Made by a program: the position numbers and the translations under genes. From positions 124,001 to 188,000 of the forward strand of contig NZ_LNBY01000015.1 in assembly GCF_001542855.1 (NCBI RefSeq): DNA of 64,000 bases, written 5' to 3'. Each line of letters starts with the position of its first letter. Within the stretch, counting starts at the first letter, position 1. Positions 42,626 through 51,176 of the stretch are shown here, piece by piece. Origin of the DNA: Erythrobacter sp. AP23 (lineage in GTDB: Bacteria > Pseudomonadota > Alphaproteobacteria > Sphingomonadales > Sphingomonadaceae). The notes beneath the pieces were generated by a model. The model saw nothing but the letters and a program-made list of their open reading frames with translations, was not told where the DNA came from and made no database searches.

Positions 42626-43647
42626 AGCCGGCGGCCCAGTATGTGCGCGCCCCAGGCGAAGCTCGCCACCAGCAGGGCGCCGACGATCTGGTGCGCAACT
42701 GCGACCCACAGCGCCACACCGGTCCATACGGTCGCGATGCCGAGGATAATCTGCGTCCCGAACGCCGAGTGGATCGCAATCGATGCCATGCGCACATGCG
42801 GTTTCACCTGCCGCGCCATCACCACCAGCGCTATCACCGCGATCCATGCCCACCAGCGATGCAGGAAGTGGAGCAGGTATGGATCGTGGGTCAGCGCCCA
42901 GAGAAATCCGAGCGACTGATCGAACTCGGGAACGAAGCGGCCTTGCATCAGCGGCCAGGTATCGGATGCGAGCCCTGCGTTTAGCCCGGCTACCCATGCA
43001 CCCAGCAAGAGCTGGATGAAAAGGATCGCCCCGACCCAACCGGCCGTAGCCGTCCAGCGTGCCGGTGCGCTCTTCGCATTGGCCAGCTGCCTGAGGTCCA
43101 ACGCGGTCCAGACCAGGCCGCCGAGCGTGAACAGCGCAGTAAGCAGGTGAATCGACAACCAGAAATGGCTCACGTCGGTCATGGTGCTCGACAGGCCGCT
43201 GCGCACCATGAACCAGCCGAACACTCCCTGCAGTCCGCCGAGCGCCAGCAGCGCGAGCAGGCGCCACTTGTATCCGGCCGGAATGGCGCCTTTGATCCAG
43301 AACCATGCCAGCGGCACGGCAAATGCGAGGCCGATGAGCCGGCCGAGCAGTCGGTGAAACCATTCCCAGAAGAAGATGAACTTGAAGGCCGCCAGGTCCA
43401 TCCCGGCGGGCCCGGTCACGTTCTGATATTCGCCCGTTGCCTTGTAGAGTTCGAACTCGGCCTGCCACGCGCTTTCGGAAAGTGGCGGGATGGCACCTGT
43501 GATCGGTTTCCATTCAGTAATCGAGAGGCCGCTCTCGGTGAGGCGGGTGATCCCGCCCACGGCAACCATCAGGAGGACCATTGCGGCGACGAAATAGAGC
43601 CAATTGGCCAGGGCGATCGGCCGCGCCTGCTTGCTATTTTCAGACAT
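42622..43647 (-). CDS. ctaA: Heme A synthase (CtaA/Cox15)
   Basis: Oxidises heme O to heme A for aa3-type cytochrome oxidase. The 341-residue membrane protein has about eight hydrophobic segments and the conserved regions GGITRLTESGLSITEWKPIT, FIFFWEWFHRLLGR (His), GLSSTMTDVSHFWLSIHLLT and LLHFLHRWWAW with heme-ligand histidines. ATG 43647 begins the family-like N-terminus. The gene overlaps cutA by 4 bases. Confidence 0.93.
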   Translation of the reverse strand: MSENSKQARPIALANWLYFVAAMVLLMVAVGGITRLTESGLSITEWKPITGAIPPLSESAWQAEFELYKATGEYQNVTGPAGMDLAAFKFIFFWEWFHRLLGRLIGLAFAVPLAWFWIKGAIPAGYKWRLLALLALGGLQGVFGWFMVRSGLSSTMTDVSHFWLSIHLLTALFTLGGLVWTALDLRQLANAKSAPARWTATAGWVGAILFIQLLLGAWVAGLNAGLASDTWPLMQGRFVPEFDQSLGFLWALTHDPYLLHFLHRWWAWIAVIALVVMARQVKPHVRMASIAIHSAFGTQIILGIATVWTGVALWVAVAHQIVGALLVASFAWGAHILGRRL

Positions 43648-43788
43648 GCGCCTGTCTCTGGTTGCCGCAAATGCGCAACGCAAGTGCAAATGCAGCAAGC
43701 AGCGGACCGCTTGCTGCAATCGAATCGAACATAAGGCATTTCACGGTTTCGCTTGAAAGAGGATACACCATAACATAACTGCGATGTC

Positions 43789-44193
43789 ATGTTGCAACGC
43801 CCCATCTCGCCGATTCGTCGGAGGCTCGACCGTGCGGGGATATTCCTGTCGGGCGCATGCGCTGTGCACTGCCTGCTCTCGATCGTGCTCGTATCGGGCC
43901 TTGGGATCGGCGGCGAACTCTTCCTTTCACCCGAAATCCATCGGTTCGGCCTTGTTCTGGCGACGCTGATCGCAGCGGTCGCGATCGGTTGGGGTGCGCT
44001 GCGCCACCGCATGGCGACACCTTTCGTGATTGCCATGACGGGGCTCACCTTCATGGGTGGTGCCTTGGCGGTGCCGCACGGCTATAAGGAGGCGGTCCTC
44101 ACCATCATCGGTGTTGCGCTCGTCTCGCTCGGGCACATCCTCAACCTGCGCCATGTGCATTCCGCCGCTTGCAAGGAGCGCTGCGGCGACTAA
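43789..44193 (+). CDS. MerC-domain membrane protein
   Basis: A 134-residue protein with four hydrophobic segments and the MerC-like motif [20 protein letters not shown], carrying a Cys/His pair in the first membrane segment, and a Cys- and His-containing C-terminus ([13 protein letters not shown]). MerC members move mercury or other soft metals, but many chromosomal copies are linked with zinc homeostasis. No merA or Fur-type gene is adjacent. An AT-richer segment with near-repeats (ATAACATAAC) lies just upstream of ATG 43789 and could be a metal-regulator site. This is weak evidence. Confidence 0.78.
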   Translation: MLQRPISPIRRRLDRAGIFLSGACAVHCLLSIVLVSGLGIGGELFLSPEIHRFGLVLATLIAAVAIGWGALRHRMATPFVIAMTGLTFMGGALAVPHGYKEAVLTIIGVALVSLGHILNLRHVHSAACKERCGD

Positions 44194-44203
44194 GTCGGGC
44201 GGC

Positions 44204-45175
44204 ATGATTGTCCTCACCGTAAACGGCGAAAGCCGCCGCACTGCCGCCACCACCGTTGCCGAACTCGTTCGCGAACTCGATCTCGATCCCGCCAAGGTCG
44301 CGGTCGAGCACAATGGTACCATTGCGCCGCGCAGCGAACTGGCCGAACATCGGGTATCGGAAGGCGATACGCTCGAGATCGTCCATTTCGTCGGTGGCGG
44401 GCAGGATGAGGACAGCTGGTCGGTGGCAGGGCGTAGCTTCAAGAGCCGCCTGATCGTCGGCACCGGCAAGTACAAGGATTTCGAGCAGAACGCCGCCGCG
44501 CTCGAGGCGTCTGGAGCGGAGATCGTTACCGTTGCGGTACGCCGGGTCAATGTCAGCGATCCCAAGGCCCCGATGCTGACCGACTACATCGATCCCAAGA
44601 AGGTCACCTACCTGCCCAACACCGCCGGCTGCTTCACGGCCGAAGATGCGATCCGGACGCTCCGGTTGGCGCGTGAGGCGGGCGGATGGGACCTCGTGAA
44701 GCTCGAGGTGCTGGGCGAAGCGAAGACGCTCTATCCCGACATGCGCGAAACGCTCACCGCGACCGAGACTTTGGCCAGGGAAGGCTTCCTGCCGATGGTC
44801 TATTGCGTCGACGATCCGATCGCCGCCAAGCAACTCGAGGATGCGGGCGCAGTTGCGGTCATGCCGCTGGGCGCGCCGATCGGTTCGGGTCTGGGCATTC
44901 AGAACCGCGTGACTATTCGTCTGATCAAGGAGGGTGCAAACGTTCCGGTGCTGGTCGATGCCGGCGTGGGCACCGCCAGCGATGCGGCAGTGGCGATGGA
45001 GCTGGGCTGCGACGGCGTGCTGATGAACACCGCCATTGCCGAGGCTAAGGATCCGATCCGCATGGCGCGCGCGATGAAACTGGCGGTAGAGGCTGGACGC
45101 GATGCCTATCTTGCGGGGCGCATGGCCACGCGCAAATATGCCGATCCGAGCAGCCCGCTGGCGGGCCTCATCTGA
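44204..45175 (+). CDS. thiG: Fused sulfur carrier ThiS-thiazole synthase ThiG
   Basis: Thiamine thiazole synthesis. Residues 1-66 are a ThiS domain ([20 protein letters not shown], ending EIVHFVGGG). ThiG follows at about 72-323, with [16 protein letters not shown], the Schiff-base Lys166 in [26 protein letters not shown] and [20 protein letters not shown]. In the free carrier the Gly-Gly must be C-terminal to be thiocarboxylated; here it is internal, so cleavage or another mechanism would be needed. ATG 44204 starts 10 bases after the merC-like stop. No thi-box riboswitch fits the short gap. Confidence 0.92.
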   Translation: MIVLTVNGESRRTAATTVAELVRELDLDPAKVAVEHNGTIAPRSELAEHRVSEGDTLEIVHFVGGGQDEDSWSVAGRSFKSRLIVGTGKYKDFEQNAAALEASGAEIVTVAVRRVNVSDPKAPMLTDYIDPKKVTYLPNTAGCFTAEDAIRTLRLAREAGGWDLVKLEVLGEAKTLYPDMRETLTATETLAREGFLPMVYCVDDPIAAKQLEDAGAVAVMPLGAPIGSGLGIQNRVTIRLIKEGANVPVLVDAGVGTASDAAVAMELGCDGVLMNTAIAEAKDPIRMARAMKLAVEAGRDAYLAGRMATRKYADPSSPLAGLI

Positions 45176-45328
45176 CGGTCGGGAGGGCGCAGCGTAAGGG
45201 CCGGCGAGATTGGGCGGGGTGATCGGCCGGGTCTTCATATCGCCACCTCTCGTCCGTTCTCCATACGACAGTCCGAACGGAACGAAGACCGGTGCGACAT
45301 GGTGAGCCTTGCCCCGGCTTACCGCTTG

Positions 45329-45336
45329 TTAACCAT
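45329..45336 (+). promoter_or_regulatory. Possible CtrA half-site
   Basis: TTAACCAT lies 40 bases upstream of the gene at 45377. It resembles the half-site of the alphaproteobacterial regulator CtrA (TTAACC). Only one half-site is visible and the full TTAA-N7-TTAA spacing is not present, so the assignment is weak. Confidence 0.25.
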
Positions 45337-45376
45337 ATTCGGTGACACTCGGCGTCGTAGCTAGGGAGTGCCGATC

Positions 45377-45904
45377 ATGGCCGTAACGGGTACCGCATCG
45401 ATCACTATCGCCGAAATGCGCGAGTTCGCCGGACTGACCGCCGCCGAGCAGCGCTATATCCGCCGCAGCCTCGATATCGGTCTCGGCCGCTGCGATGCCT
45501 TTCGCATCTGGGGGCGTAACGCGAGCGAAAACGCCGCGATCCGCAGCCAGTATGTCGCCTATCAGGAACTGAAAGCGCTGCGCCAGTCGATCCCCGAACA
45601 ATCGGGCTTCGACAGCGTCGAAGGCTTCGTCGGCAAGCTTACCCGCGTCGCCGCCTTCGACCTTGCGCAGGAACGCATCGACAGCTTTTCCGCTTTCCGC
45701 TTCCTCTACGAGCGCCTGATCTCCGCCGATGTCCGCCCGTGGCTTCCCAGCGCCTTCTGCGCCGCTGCCGCCCTGCCGCAAATTCGGCCGGAACGCCGCA
45801 AGATGCTGCTCCAGTCGCTCAGCGAAGCTGCCGCAACCGCCCCCGGCTGGAGCGACCGCGCTCCGAGCTTCTACCCCGAGTTTATCGAGGAAGTGGCGGC
45901 CTAG
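45377..45904 (+). CDS. Conserved soluble protein of unknown function
   Basis: A 175-residue protein without a signal or membrane segment, predicted mainly helical. Motifs that stand out are LTAAEQRYIRRSLDIGLGRC, SQYVAYQELKALRQSIPEQ and FRFLYERLISADVRPWLPSA. ATG 45377 follows AGGGAG at 45363-45368. It stands alone in its direction, and its 3' end overlaps the next minus-strand gene by 4 bases. The family is unknown. Confidence 0.7.
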   Translation: MAVTGTASITIAEMREFAGLTAAEQRYIRRSLDIGLGRCDAFRIWGRNASENAAIRSQYVAYQELKALRQSIPEQSGFDSVEGFVGKLTRVAAFDLAQERIDSFSAFRFLYERLISADVRPWLPSAFCAAAALPQIRPERRKMLLQSLSEAAATAPGWSDRAPSFYPEFIEEVAA

Positions 45905-46272
45905 TCCATGGAGTCCACAAGCGCGCTGGTTCGCCGCGCGTTGTAGCGAGACCAGGCGAGCAGGGCGACGCCAATAAGTCCAAGCCCAGCGCAAACCGTC
46001 CAGAGCTCACTTTCATCTGCCTCGCCATACACGAGCATAAGCCCACCTATGGCTGCCGCGCCAGCAAGGAAAACCCACCCTCCAAGGGCCAAGGGAAAGA
46101 GTGGGCGTTGTTCAACCTTATCGAGAAGCGCGGGAACATGCTCCGGCGCCTGCTTCAGCGCTTCACGGAGCGTGCGGTTCAAAGAAACATGGGCGATCAA
46201 TCGCCGGATTTGGTCCACAAGAAGCACGCAGGTGCCGAAGACGACCACCAAAACCAGGAGCTCTTCCAGCAT
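45901..46272 (-). CDS. Small membrane protein coupled to the acyl-CoA ligase
   Basis: A 123-residue protein with an N-terminal hydrophobic segment (LLVLVVVFGTCVLLVD) and two further segments (FPLALGGWVFLAGAAAIGGL, WTVCAGLGLIGVALLAW). Its ATG shares one base with the stop of the acyl-CoA ligase gene (TAATG), so it is probably translated by the same ribosomes. No family is recognised. A link to lipid metabolism is inferred only from position. Confidence 0.65.
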   Translation of the reverse strand: MLEELLVLVVVFGTCVLLVDQIRRLIAHVSLNRTLREALKQAPEHVPALLDKVEQRPLFPLALGGWVFLAGAAAIGGLMLVYGEADESELWTVCAGLGLIGVALLAWSRYNARRTSALVDSMD

Positions 46273-48074
46273 TAGCTACGGTACAGTCCATCGAGCCGCT
46301 CGCCGTAGCGGCCCTTGATCTTGTGGCGGCGGATTTTCATCGAGGGGGTCATTTCCTCGTTCTCGATAGTGAAGGGCTCGTCGGCGAAGGTGAACTGGCG
46401 GACCTTCTCGACCACCGAAAGATCCTTGTTCACCCGGTCGACCGCGGCGCGGATGGCGTTGCGGAATTCGGGTAGTTCCTGGACCTTCTTGCAATCGAAC
46501 TGCTTGCCCTGTTCGCGGCACCATTCGAGCGTCCATTCGGCATCGGGCACGATGAGGCCGACGATATAGGGTTTCTTGTCGCCAGCCACCATCGCCTGAC
46601 CGATTTCGGGCTGCAGCGTCAGCATGCCCTCGACCTTTTGCGGGGCGATGTTGTCGCCCTTGTCGTTTACGATCATGTCCTTCTTGCGGTCGGTGATGAC
46701 GATCCGGCCCTTATCGTCGAGGTGGCCGATATCGCCGGTATGCAGCCAGCCGTCCTTGATCGTGCGCGCGGTCTCGCTCTCGTTCTGCCAATAGCCGTGC
46801 ATCACAAGCTCGCCGCGGACGAGGATCTCGCCGTCCTCGGCGATCTTGATATCCACCCCGCGCATGGCCGGGCCGACCGAATGCATGGCAATACCGGCGG
46901 TGGGGCGGTTGCAGCTGATCACCGGGCCGGCTTCGGTCTGGCCGTAGCCCTGCAGCATGGTCAGACCCATCGATTCGAAGAAGATGCCGACATCGGGGTT
47001 GAGCGGCGCGCCGCCCGACACCATCGCCTTGATCCTTCCTCCGAAGCGTTGGCGGATCTTGGGCTTCAACAGGCGCCCCACGGCGAAGTCCTTGAGTCCG
47101 TCGCCGAATTTCGGCTCGCCGGCAGCGCGGCGCTCACCCACTTCGAGCGCGGTGTTCATCAGCTTTTCCGCCAGGCCGCCCTGCTTTTGCACCTGCTTCA
47201 TGATCCGCGTGCGCAGCACCTCGAACAGCCGCGGGACGACGACCATGATGGTCGGCCGCGTTTCCTCGATATTGCTGGCGAGCTTTTCGAGCCCTTCGGA
47301 ATAGTAGATCTGCGCACCCACGCTGATTGGCAGGAATTGCCCGCCGGTGTGTTCATAGGCATGGCTCAGCGGGAGGAAGGAGAGGAAGCGTTCGTCGTCG
47401 GCAATGCCGAAATCCTCGATCAGGATTTCCGCTGCACCGGCGACATTGCACAGGATTGCGCCATGGTGCTGCAGCACGCCCCGCGGTGCTCCACCGGTAC
47501 CGCTGGTGTAGATGATGCAGGCGGTATCGCCGCGCCCGATCCCGGCAATGCGTTGCTCGACTGCCGCGCGCGCGGCAGCCGCATCCCCCTCGAGAACCTT
47601 GTCCCAGTTGTGAAAGGTAAAGCTTCCCGATTGCTGGCGATGCAGATCGTCGATACCGATGACATGCTCCGCTACGCCCGAAGCCTGCAACGCGCCGTGC
47701 AGCGGCCGCAGTAGCTTTTCGGTAGAGACGATGACCGCCTTGGCGCCCGAATTGTCGAGAATATGGACGTGGTCGCGTTCGGTATTGGTGACGTAGGCAG
47801 GCACGGTAATGCAGCCTGCCGCCATGATCGCGAGATCGGCGATGCACCATTCGGGCCGGTTTTCCGATACCAGGCATACCCGGTCACCTTCCTTGAGCCC
47901 CAGCGAGCGCAGGTTTTCGGCAAGCAGGCACACCCGTTCCGCCGCTTCGTTCCAGCTGATCGTTTGCCAGCTGCCGTCGATCTTGGCGCCGAGGAATGGG
48001 CGGTCACCTTTCTCCCCGGCGCGTTTCAGAAAAAGTTCGACCAGATTGTTGGCGGAATCGATATCCGTCAGCAC
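46272..48074 (-). CDS. AMP-forming long-chain acyl-CoA synthetase
   Basis: Activates a carboxylic acid, probably a fatty acid, to its CoA ester. The 600-residue adenylate-forming enzyme has the P-loop IYTSGTGGAPRGVLQHHGAI, the motif GYGQTEAGPVISCNRP, WLHTGDIGHLDDKGRI and the C-terminal Lys region MTPSMKIRRHKIKGRYG. The length and the extended SLGLKEGDRVCLVSENRPEW region fit FadD15/ACSL-like enzymes. It is followed by a small membrane protein gene sharing one base. Confidence 0.9.
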   Translation of the reverse strand: MLTDIDSANNLVELFLKRAGEKGDRPFLGAKIDGSWQTISWNEAAERVCLLAENLRSLGLKEGDRVCLVSENRPEWCIADLAIMAAGCITVPAYVTNTERDHVHILDNSGAKAVIVSTEKLLRPLHGALQASGVAEHVIGIDDLHRQQSGSFTFHNWDKVLEGDAAAARAAVEQRIAGIGRGDTACIIYTSGTGGAPRGVLQHHGAILCNVAGAAEILIEDFGIADDERFLSFLPLSHAYEHTGGQFLPISVGAQIYYSEGLEKLASNIEETRPTIMVVVPRLFEVLRTRIMKQVQKQGGLAEKLMNTALEVGERRAAGEPKFGDGLKDFAVGRLLKPKIRQRFGGRIKAMVSGGAPLNPDVGIFFESMGLTMLQGYGQTEAGPVISCNRPTAGIAMHSVGPAMRGVDIKIAEDGEILVRGELVMHGYWQNESETARTIKDGWLHTGDIGHLDDKGRIVITDRKKDMIVNDKGDNIAPQKVEGMLTLQPEIGQAMVAGDKKPYIVGLIVPDAEWTLEWCREQGKQFDCKKVQELPEFRNAIRAAVDRVNKDLSVVEKVRQFTFADEPFTIENEEMTPSMKIRRHKIKGRYGERLDGLYRS

Positions 48075-48169
48075 GGGCAGGCTCCTCAGCAGTTCTTATC
48101 TTATGCGACCTTATGCTTGCGACGGCTTAAGCCGCTCGCCGCGCAACGGCAAGCAGGTGGCTGCACGGA

Positions 48170-49894
48170 TCAGGGGCTTTCGATCTGACCCGCGAGTCGT
48201 GGGTCGCGGGCGCTTTGCCATCCGTCCGGCGTGCGCAGGACCGCGCCGCCCTTTACCGGCGCTGCGCGCGGGATGATTTCGGCATGGCCCAGGGCCTTGA
48301 ACGCGTCGGCCTGCGCTTCGAGCCAGGTACCCTTTTCGAGCAGCACGCGGTCGCCGAATGCCATGATGAAAGGCAGGCCGAGAATGTCCTCGGCGGAAAG
48401 GCCGAAGTCGATCGCTCCGATGATGCTTCGCGCGGTCTGGACCGGGATGGTGCCGCCGCCCGCCGCTCCGACTGCGAGGAACGGCCTGCCCGCGGGATCC
48501 CAGACGATGGTGGGCGCCATCGAGCTGCGCGGACGCTTGCCGCCTTCGACCCGGTTGGCGACGAGCCTGCCGTCGACGACCGGCGAGCGGCTGAAATCGG
48601 TCAGCTCGTTGTTGAGAAAGAAGCCCCCGGCCATCAGCCCCGAACCGAACGGCCCCTCGATGGTGGAGGTGTAGCTCACCATGGTGTCGTCCGCATCGAC
48701 GACCGCGAAGTGCGATGTGCCTTTCTCTTCGGGTTCGTCGCCGTCGGCCAGCGCAGCGGGAGCCCCGACCGGCGTCCCGGCCTCGACCTCGGCTAGCCGG
48801 CCGTCATCGGCGATCAGGGCGCTCCGCTCGGCAAGGTAGTCGGGATCGATCAATCCCGCGACCGGTACCGACACGTAGTCGCTATCCGCCAGATAGAGCT
48901 CGCGATCGGCATAGGCGAGGCGCTGCGATTCGACGAAAAGGTGCCAGGTGACCGGGTTTTCGGCCCCGAGCGCTGTTAGATCGAACCGCTCGAGCTGGCC
49001 GAGAATTTGCAGCACCGCGACCCCGCCCGAGGTCGGCGGACCCATGGTGCAGACCCGATAGGCACGATAGGTTCCGCACACCGCATCGCGTGTCTTGGCA
49101 CTGTAGTCGGTGATGTCGGTATAGGTCATCGCACCATCGCGCGGCGTGTCGGCGGCAACGGTGGCGGCGATTTCGCGCGCAAGATCTCCGGAATAGAATG
49201 CCGAGGGCCCCGCCTGGGCAATCGCTTCGAACGTCCGCGCCAGCCGCTCGTTGGTAACGAGCGTTCCCACGGGGAGCGGTTTGCCCGTCGCATCGAAGAA
49301 CATGGCCCGCGCTTCGGCGGAGTGCGCGGAGCGGTTCTTGGCGCGCTCAAGCATTCCGTTGAGACGCGGATTCATCGCGAAGCCTTCGCGGGCCAAGCGG
49401 ATTGCGGGTTCGAACAGGGTCGCCCACGCAAGCTTGCCATGCGCGGCGTGGGCCTTCGCGGCCAGCGCGATATTGCCGGGCACTCCAACCGAAAGCCCGC
49501 TGCGGACCGATTCGATATAGGGCGGCAACTCGCCGTTTGCATCGAGGAACCATTCGGGAGTCGCTCCGGCCGGTGCGGTTTCGCGGCCATCGTACGTAGC
49601 GACCGCCCCGTCCGCCGTTCCGCGCACCAGGAAGCCCCCTCCGCCGATGCCCGAGCTCTGCGGCTCGACGACGGTCAATGCCAACATCACCGCTAGGGCC
49701 GCGTCGGTCGCGCTTCCCCCGCGCGCGAGCATTTCCTCGCCGGCGGCTTGCGCGCGTGGATCGGCTGCCGAGACCGCCCCGGTAAATGCGGGCGCGGATT
49801 GTTCGGGCGCAGTGGCGAGTGGGGGAGTGACAGTGCAGCCGACTAAGGCGAGCGCCGACAGCGATGCGGTAAGAGGCCTGGTCATGCGCCGCAT
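48170..49894 (-). CDS. ggt: Gamma-glutamyltransferase, lipoprotein form
   Basis: Cleaves or transfers the gamma-glutamyl group of glutathione and related compounds, processed autocatalytically into two subunits. The 574-residue precursor has a lipoprotein signal (SLSALALVGC), GIGGGGFLVRGTADGAVATY near the N-terminus, and EEKGTSHFAVVDADDTMVSY, where the Thr is the expected new N-terminal nucleophile. The C-terminal half includes GAAGGGTIPVQTARSIIGAI. It probably sits in the periplasm anchored by lipid. Two in-frame ATG codons (49894 and 49885) are possible; the first begins 2 bases after the pyrD stop. Confidence 0.92.
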   Translation of the reverse strand: MRRMTRPLTASLSALALVGCTVTPPLATAPEQSAPAFTGAVSAADPRAQAAGEEMLARGGSATDAALAVMLALTVVEPQSSGIGGGGFLVRGTADGAVATYDGRETAPAGATPEWFLDANGELPPYIESVRSGLSVGVPGNIALAAKAHAAHGKLAWATLFEPAIRLAREGFAMNPRLNGMLERAKNRSAHSAEARAMFFDATGKPLPVGTLVTNERLARTFEAIAQAGPSAFYSGDLAREIAATVAADTPRDGAMTYTDITDYSAKTRDAVCGTYRAYRVCTMGPPTSGGVAVLQILGQLERFDLTALGAENPVTWHLFVESQRLAYADRELYLADSDYVSVPVAGLIDPDYLAERSALIADDGRLAEVEAGTPVGAPAALADGDEPEEKGTSHFAVVDADDTMVSYTSTIEGPFGSGLMAGGFFLNNELTDFSRSPVVDGRLVANRVEGGKRPRSSMAPTIVWDPAGRPFLAVGAAGGGTIPVQTARSIIGAIDFGLSAEDILGLPFIMAFGDRVLLEKGTWLEAQADAFKALGHAEIIPRAAPVKGGAVLRTPDGWQSARDPRLAGQIESP

Positions 49895-49896
49895 GC

Positions 49897-50937
49897 CTAT
49901 TCGGTTCCAACCGCTTCGGCAATCGAGCCGAAGCCATCGCGGCGCATCAGTTTCTCAAGGCCCCGCAATATCCGGCGCGGCAGGCCCGGGCCTTCGTACA
50001 CCATCGCGCTGTAGAGCTGGACGAGGCTCGCGCCGGCGAGGATGCGTGCCCAGGCATCATCGGCGCTGGCAATCCCGCCAACGCCCACCAGCGGAATGCC
50101 GCCGCCGGTCGCCGCGCGGAAATCGCGCAACCTCTGCTGGGCAAGATCGCGCAGAGGCTCGCCGGACAATCCGCCGGTTTCGCTTGCATGGCAGGACTTA
50201 AGCGCGGGCCTGGAAATCGTGGTGTTCGAAACGATCAGGGCGCCTAGCTGTTTGTCGAGCGCGATCCGCGCGATGGCGTCGATATCGGCCGGTTCCAGGT
50301 CGGGCGCGACCTTCAGAAAAACCGGCGGCCCGTCTGCTCCACGCGCCTCGAGGACGGCATCGAGCAGACCCGACAGCGCACCTTCGTCCTGCAGAGCACG
50401 CAGGCCCGGCGTATTGGGGCTCGAAATATTGACCGCAAGGTAGGATGCCAGCGGCGCCATGATCCGCGTCATCGTCGCATAGTCGGCCGTGCGATCCTCG
50501 CTGTCCTTGTTGGCGCCGATATTGATGCCGACGATGCCACCGCGCGCTGCCCGCCGAGCGAGCCGGGTCCGTGCGACCTGCGCACCGGCATTGTTGAACC
50601 CCATGCGATTAATGACCGCCCGGTCTTCGATCAGCCGGAACAGGCGCGGCTTGGGGTTGCCGGCTTGCGGGCGCGGAGTGATCGAACCGACCTCGACGAA
50701 GCCGAAGCCGAGGCCGAGCAATTGGTCGGGTACTTCGGCATCCTTGTCGAAACCCGCCGCCATGCCGAGCGGATTGGGAAAAGCGATTCCCGCGACATCG
50801 ATCGCGAGCGGCCCGGGCTCTTGCGCACCGGCCTGTGGCGAGATCGAAAGCGCCTTTACCGTCAGGCGATGGGCACGCTCCGGGTCGAGCGCAAACAGGG
50901 CGGGCCGGGCGAGGTCGAACAGCATGGCGCGCGCCAT
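49897..50937 (-). CDS. pyrD: Quinone-dependent dihydroorotate dehydrogenase (class 2)
   Basis: Oxidises dihydroorotate in pyrimidine synthesis and passes electrons to quinone. The 346-residue protein has the class 2 N-terminal membrane-contacting helix (FDLARPALFALDPERAHRLT). The FMN barrel shows GMAAGFDKDAEVP, INRMGFNNAGAQ and AVNISSPNTPGLRALQ, whose Ser is the class 2 catalytic base. VGVGGIASADDAWARILAGA and ASLVQLYSAMVYEGP close the barrel. It is likely co-transcribed with ggt. The upstream gap (50938-51176) holds the pyrD promoter region and an orphan terminator described separately. Confidence 0.95.
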   Translation of the reverse strand: MARAMLFDLARPALFALDPERAHRLTVKALSISPQAGAQEPGPLAIDVAGIAFPNPLGMAAGFDKDAEVPDQLLGLGFGFVEVGSITPRPQAGNPKPRLFRLIEDRAVINRMGFNNAGAQVARTRLARRAARGGIVGINIGANKDSEDRTADYATMTRIMAPLASYLAVNISSPNTPGLRALQDEGALSGLLDAVLEARGADGPPVFLKVAPDLEPADIDAIARIALDKQLGALIVSNTTISRPALKSCHASETGGLSGEPLRDLAQQRLRDFRAATGGGIPLVGVGGIASADDAWARILAGASLVQLYSAMVYEGPGLPRRILRGLEKLMRRDGFGSIAEAVGTE

Positions 50938-51044
50938 GCCGCCTCCGGCGCAGCCTGTCGAGATGCATCCGAAATCCGGCGTTCACCAGTCCGCCGGGCG
51001 GCAATTCAAGAAAAAGTCAATCGATTCGGCACCCTGTCGCTTGC

Positions 51045-51163
51045 ATACAATCAATTGTCACAGACTCGTCCTAACAGATTCCCGCGACCCGAAGGGCTCG
51101 GAGCAAATCTGCAACGAGTTCTCGACTTCAAAGGGGGGGCCTTCACGGGCCGCCCCTTTTTTT
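51045..51163 (+). ncRNA. Possible small RNA ending in an orphan terminator
   Basis: A stem (AAAGGGG with CCCCTTT, then GGCC with GGCC around a short loop) at about 51130-51160 is followed by a T-run ending at 51163. It faces the plus strand, yet no plus-strand gene lies upstream; pyrD is divergent. The segment before it contains the palindrome ACAATCAATTGT at 51047-51058 and unstructured sequence. A short transcript from the pyrD promoter region would explain it. The start is a guess; the terminator is the solid part. Confidence 0.4.
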
Positions 51164-51176
51164 CGTTCCATGCGCA

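Noticed and set aside
43758..43788. Zinc-regulator type palindrome upstream of the MerC-like gene
   Set aside because: ATAACATAAC repeats and an AACAT/ATGTT pair exist, but the spacing does not form a convincing operator, so it was not listed as a site.
44194..44203. Thiamine riboswitch expected before a thiamine gene
   Set aside because: The gap to the merC-like gene is only 10 bases, too short for a riboswitch.
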